From assembly GCA_910585615.1 (NCBI GenBank), contig CAJUFO010000003.1:83301-147300 (forward strand): a stretch of DNA of 64,000 nucleotides. The letters run 5' to 3'. Positions within the stretch are counted from its first letter, which is position 1. Every line of letters begins with the position of its first letter. A program made the position numbers and the translations under genes. Source of the DNA: an uncultured Acetatifactor sp. (GTDB lineage Bacteria > Bacillota > Clostridia > Lachnospirales > Lachnospiraceae). Of this stretch, positions 63,980 to 64,000 are shown piece by piece. Below the pieces are notes generated by a model, which saw only the letters and a list, made by a program, of their open reading frames with translations, was not told the DNA's origin and searched no databases.

Positions 63980-64000
63980 TGCAAGAGGCCCCCCAAGGGG

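Overview
The window looks like a chromosome segment of a fairly GC-rich, spore-forming member of the Lachnospiraceae (Bacillota, Clostridia). The support is indirect but consistent: strong AGGAGG ribosome sites, TTGACA/TATAAT promoters, Firmicutes-only genes (gerW/ytfJ, ylbJ-like, yloU/yloV, recU, sepF, prp with a cleavable L27, LexA plus YneA), and gene orders conserved in Clostridia. No rRNA, tRNA, prophage or CRISPR array is visible. Nearly all of it reads as core chromosome.

Layout. 1-5.0 kb: an FtsW/RodA-type protein (cut at the left edge) and a class B penicillin-binding protein, a NUDIX enzyme, and the ytfI-ytfJ (DUF2953-GerW) sporulation pair. 5.1-10.8 kb: rpmB facing yloU-yloV(fakA-like)-recG-degV. 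10.9-15.2 kb: a type IIA topoisomerase pair under a promoter carrying a LexA-like box. 15.2-18 kb: rsmD-coaD-coiled-coil gene, with a ylbJ-like gene opposite. 18-23 kb: RNA-modification and small metabolic genes ending in recU. 23-28.3 kb: histidine operon hisZ-G-D-B and a HisF-like/HisI/HisE fusion, behind a long structured leader. 28.5-32.9 kb: MATE exporter, O-acetylhomoserine sulfhydrylase and a diguanylate cyclase. 33.1-36.7 kb: a HelD-type helicase fused to an N-terminal-type domain of GH31 glycosidases. 37.2-40.6 kb: MoxR-DUF58-DUF4129-like cluster. 40.6-44.9 kb: radical SAM, DUF2344 and RNase E/G. 45.6-46.4 kb: two tandem copies of a type I toxin-antitoxin locus. 46.4-52.6 kb: dtd, AI-2E permease, rubrerythrin, TtcA-like, Xer recombinase, yneA/lexA, DUF378. 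52.6-57.1 kb: the classical rplU-prp-rpmA-obgE-yhbY-nadD-yqeK-rsfS operon. 57.1-64 kb: cytidylate-kinase-like gene, aroB-lspA-rluD, and sepF-yggS-HlyD-like-P-loop genes.

Three things stand out. First, 45.64-46.36 kb holds two paralogous loci. Each has a strong plus-strand promoter giving a roughly 90-nt RNA, a shared intrinsic terminator, and a convergent minus-strand gene for a tiny membrane peptide ending in a KWLD motif. Direct repeats make each small RNA complementary to the peptide's start region. This is the architecture of the Fst/par type I toxin-antitoxin system. Second, a HelD-like RNA-polymerase-recycling helicase carries an Ala/Pro/Ser linker and a C-terminal sugar-hydrolase accessory domain with no catalytic barrel. 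Third, an 18-bp unit (consensus GCATTCCATGGAAGAAAG) is scattered through the window at gene starts, gene ends, leaders and inside one gene, often in tandem and in frame, adding HSMEE-like peptides to unrelated proteins.

Regulation visible in the sequence includes LexA boxes at yneA/lexA and at the topoisomerase operon, a 200-nt his leader with paired hairpins or operators, a probable L21 leader, and palindromic operator candidates before metY and before the cytidylate-kinase-like gene.
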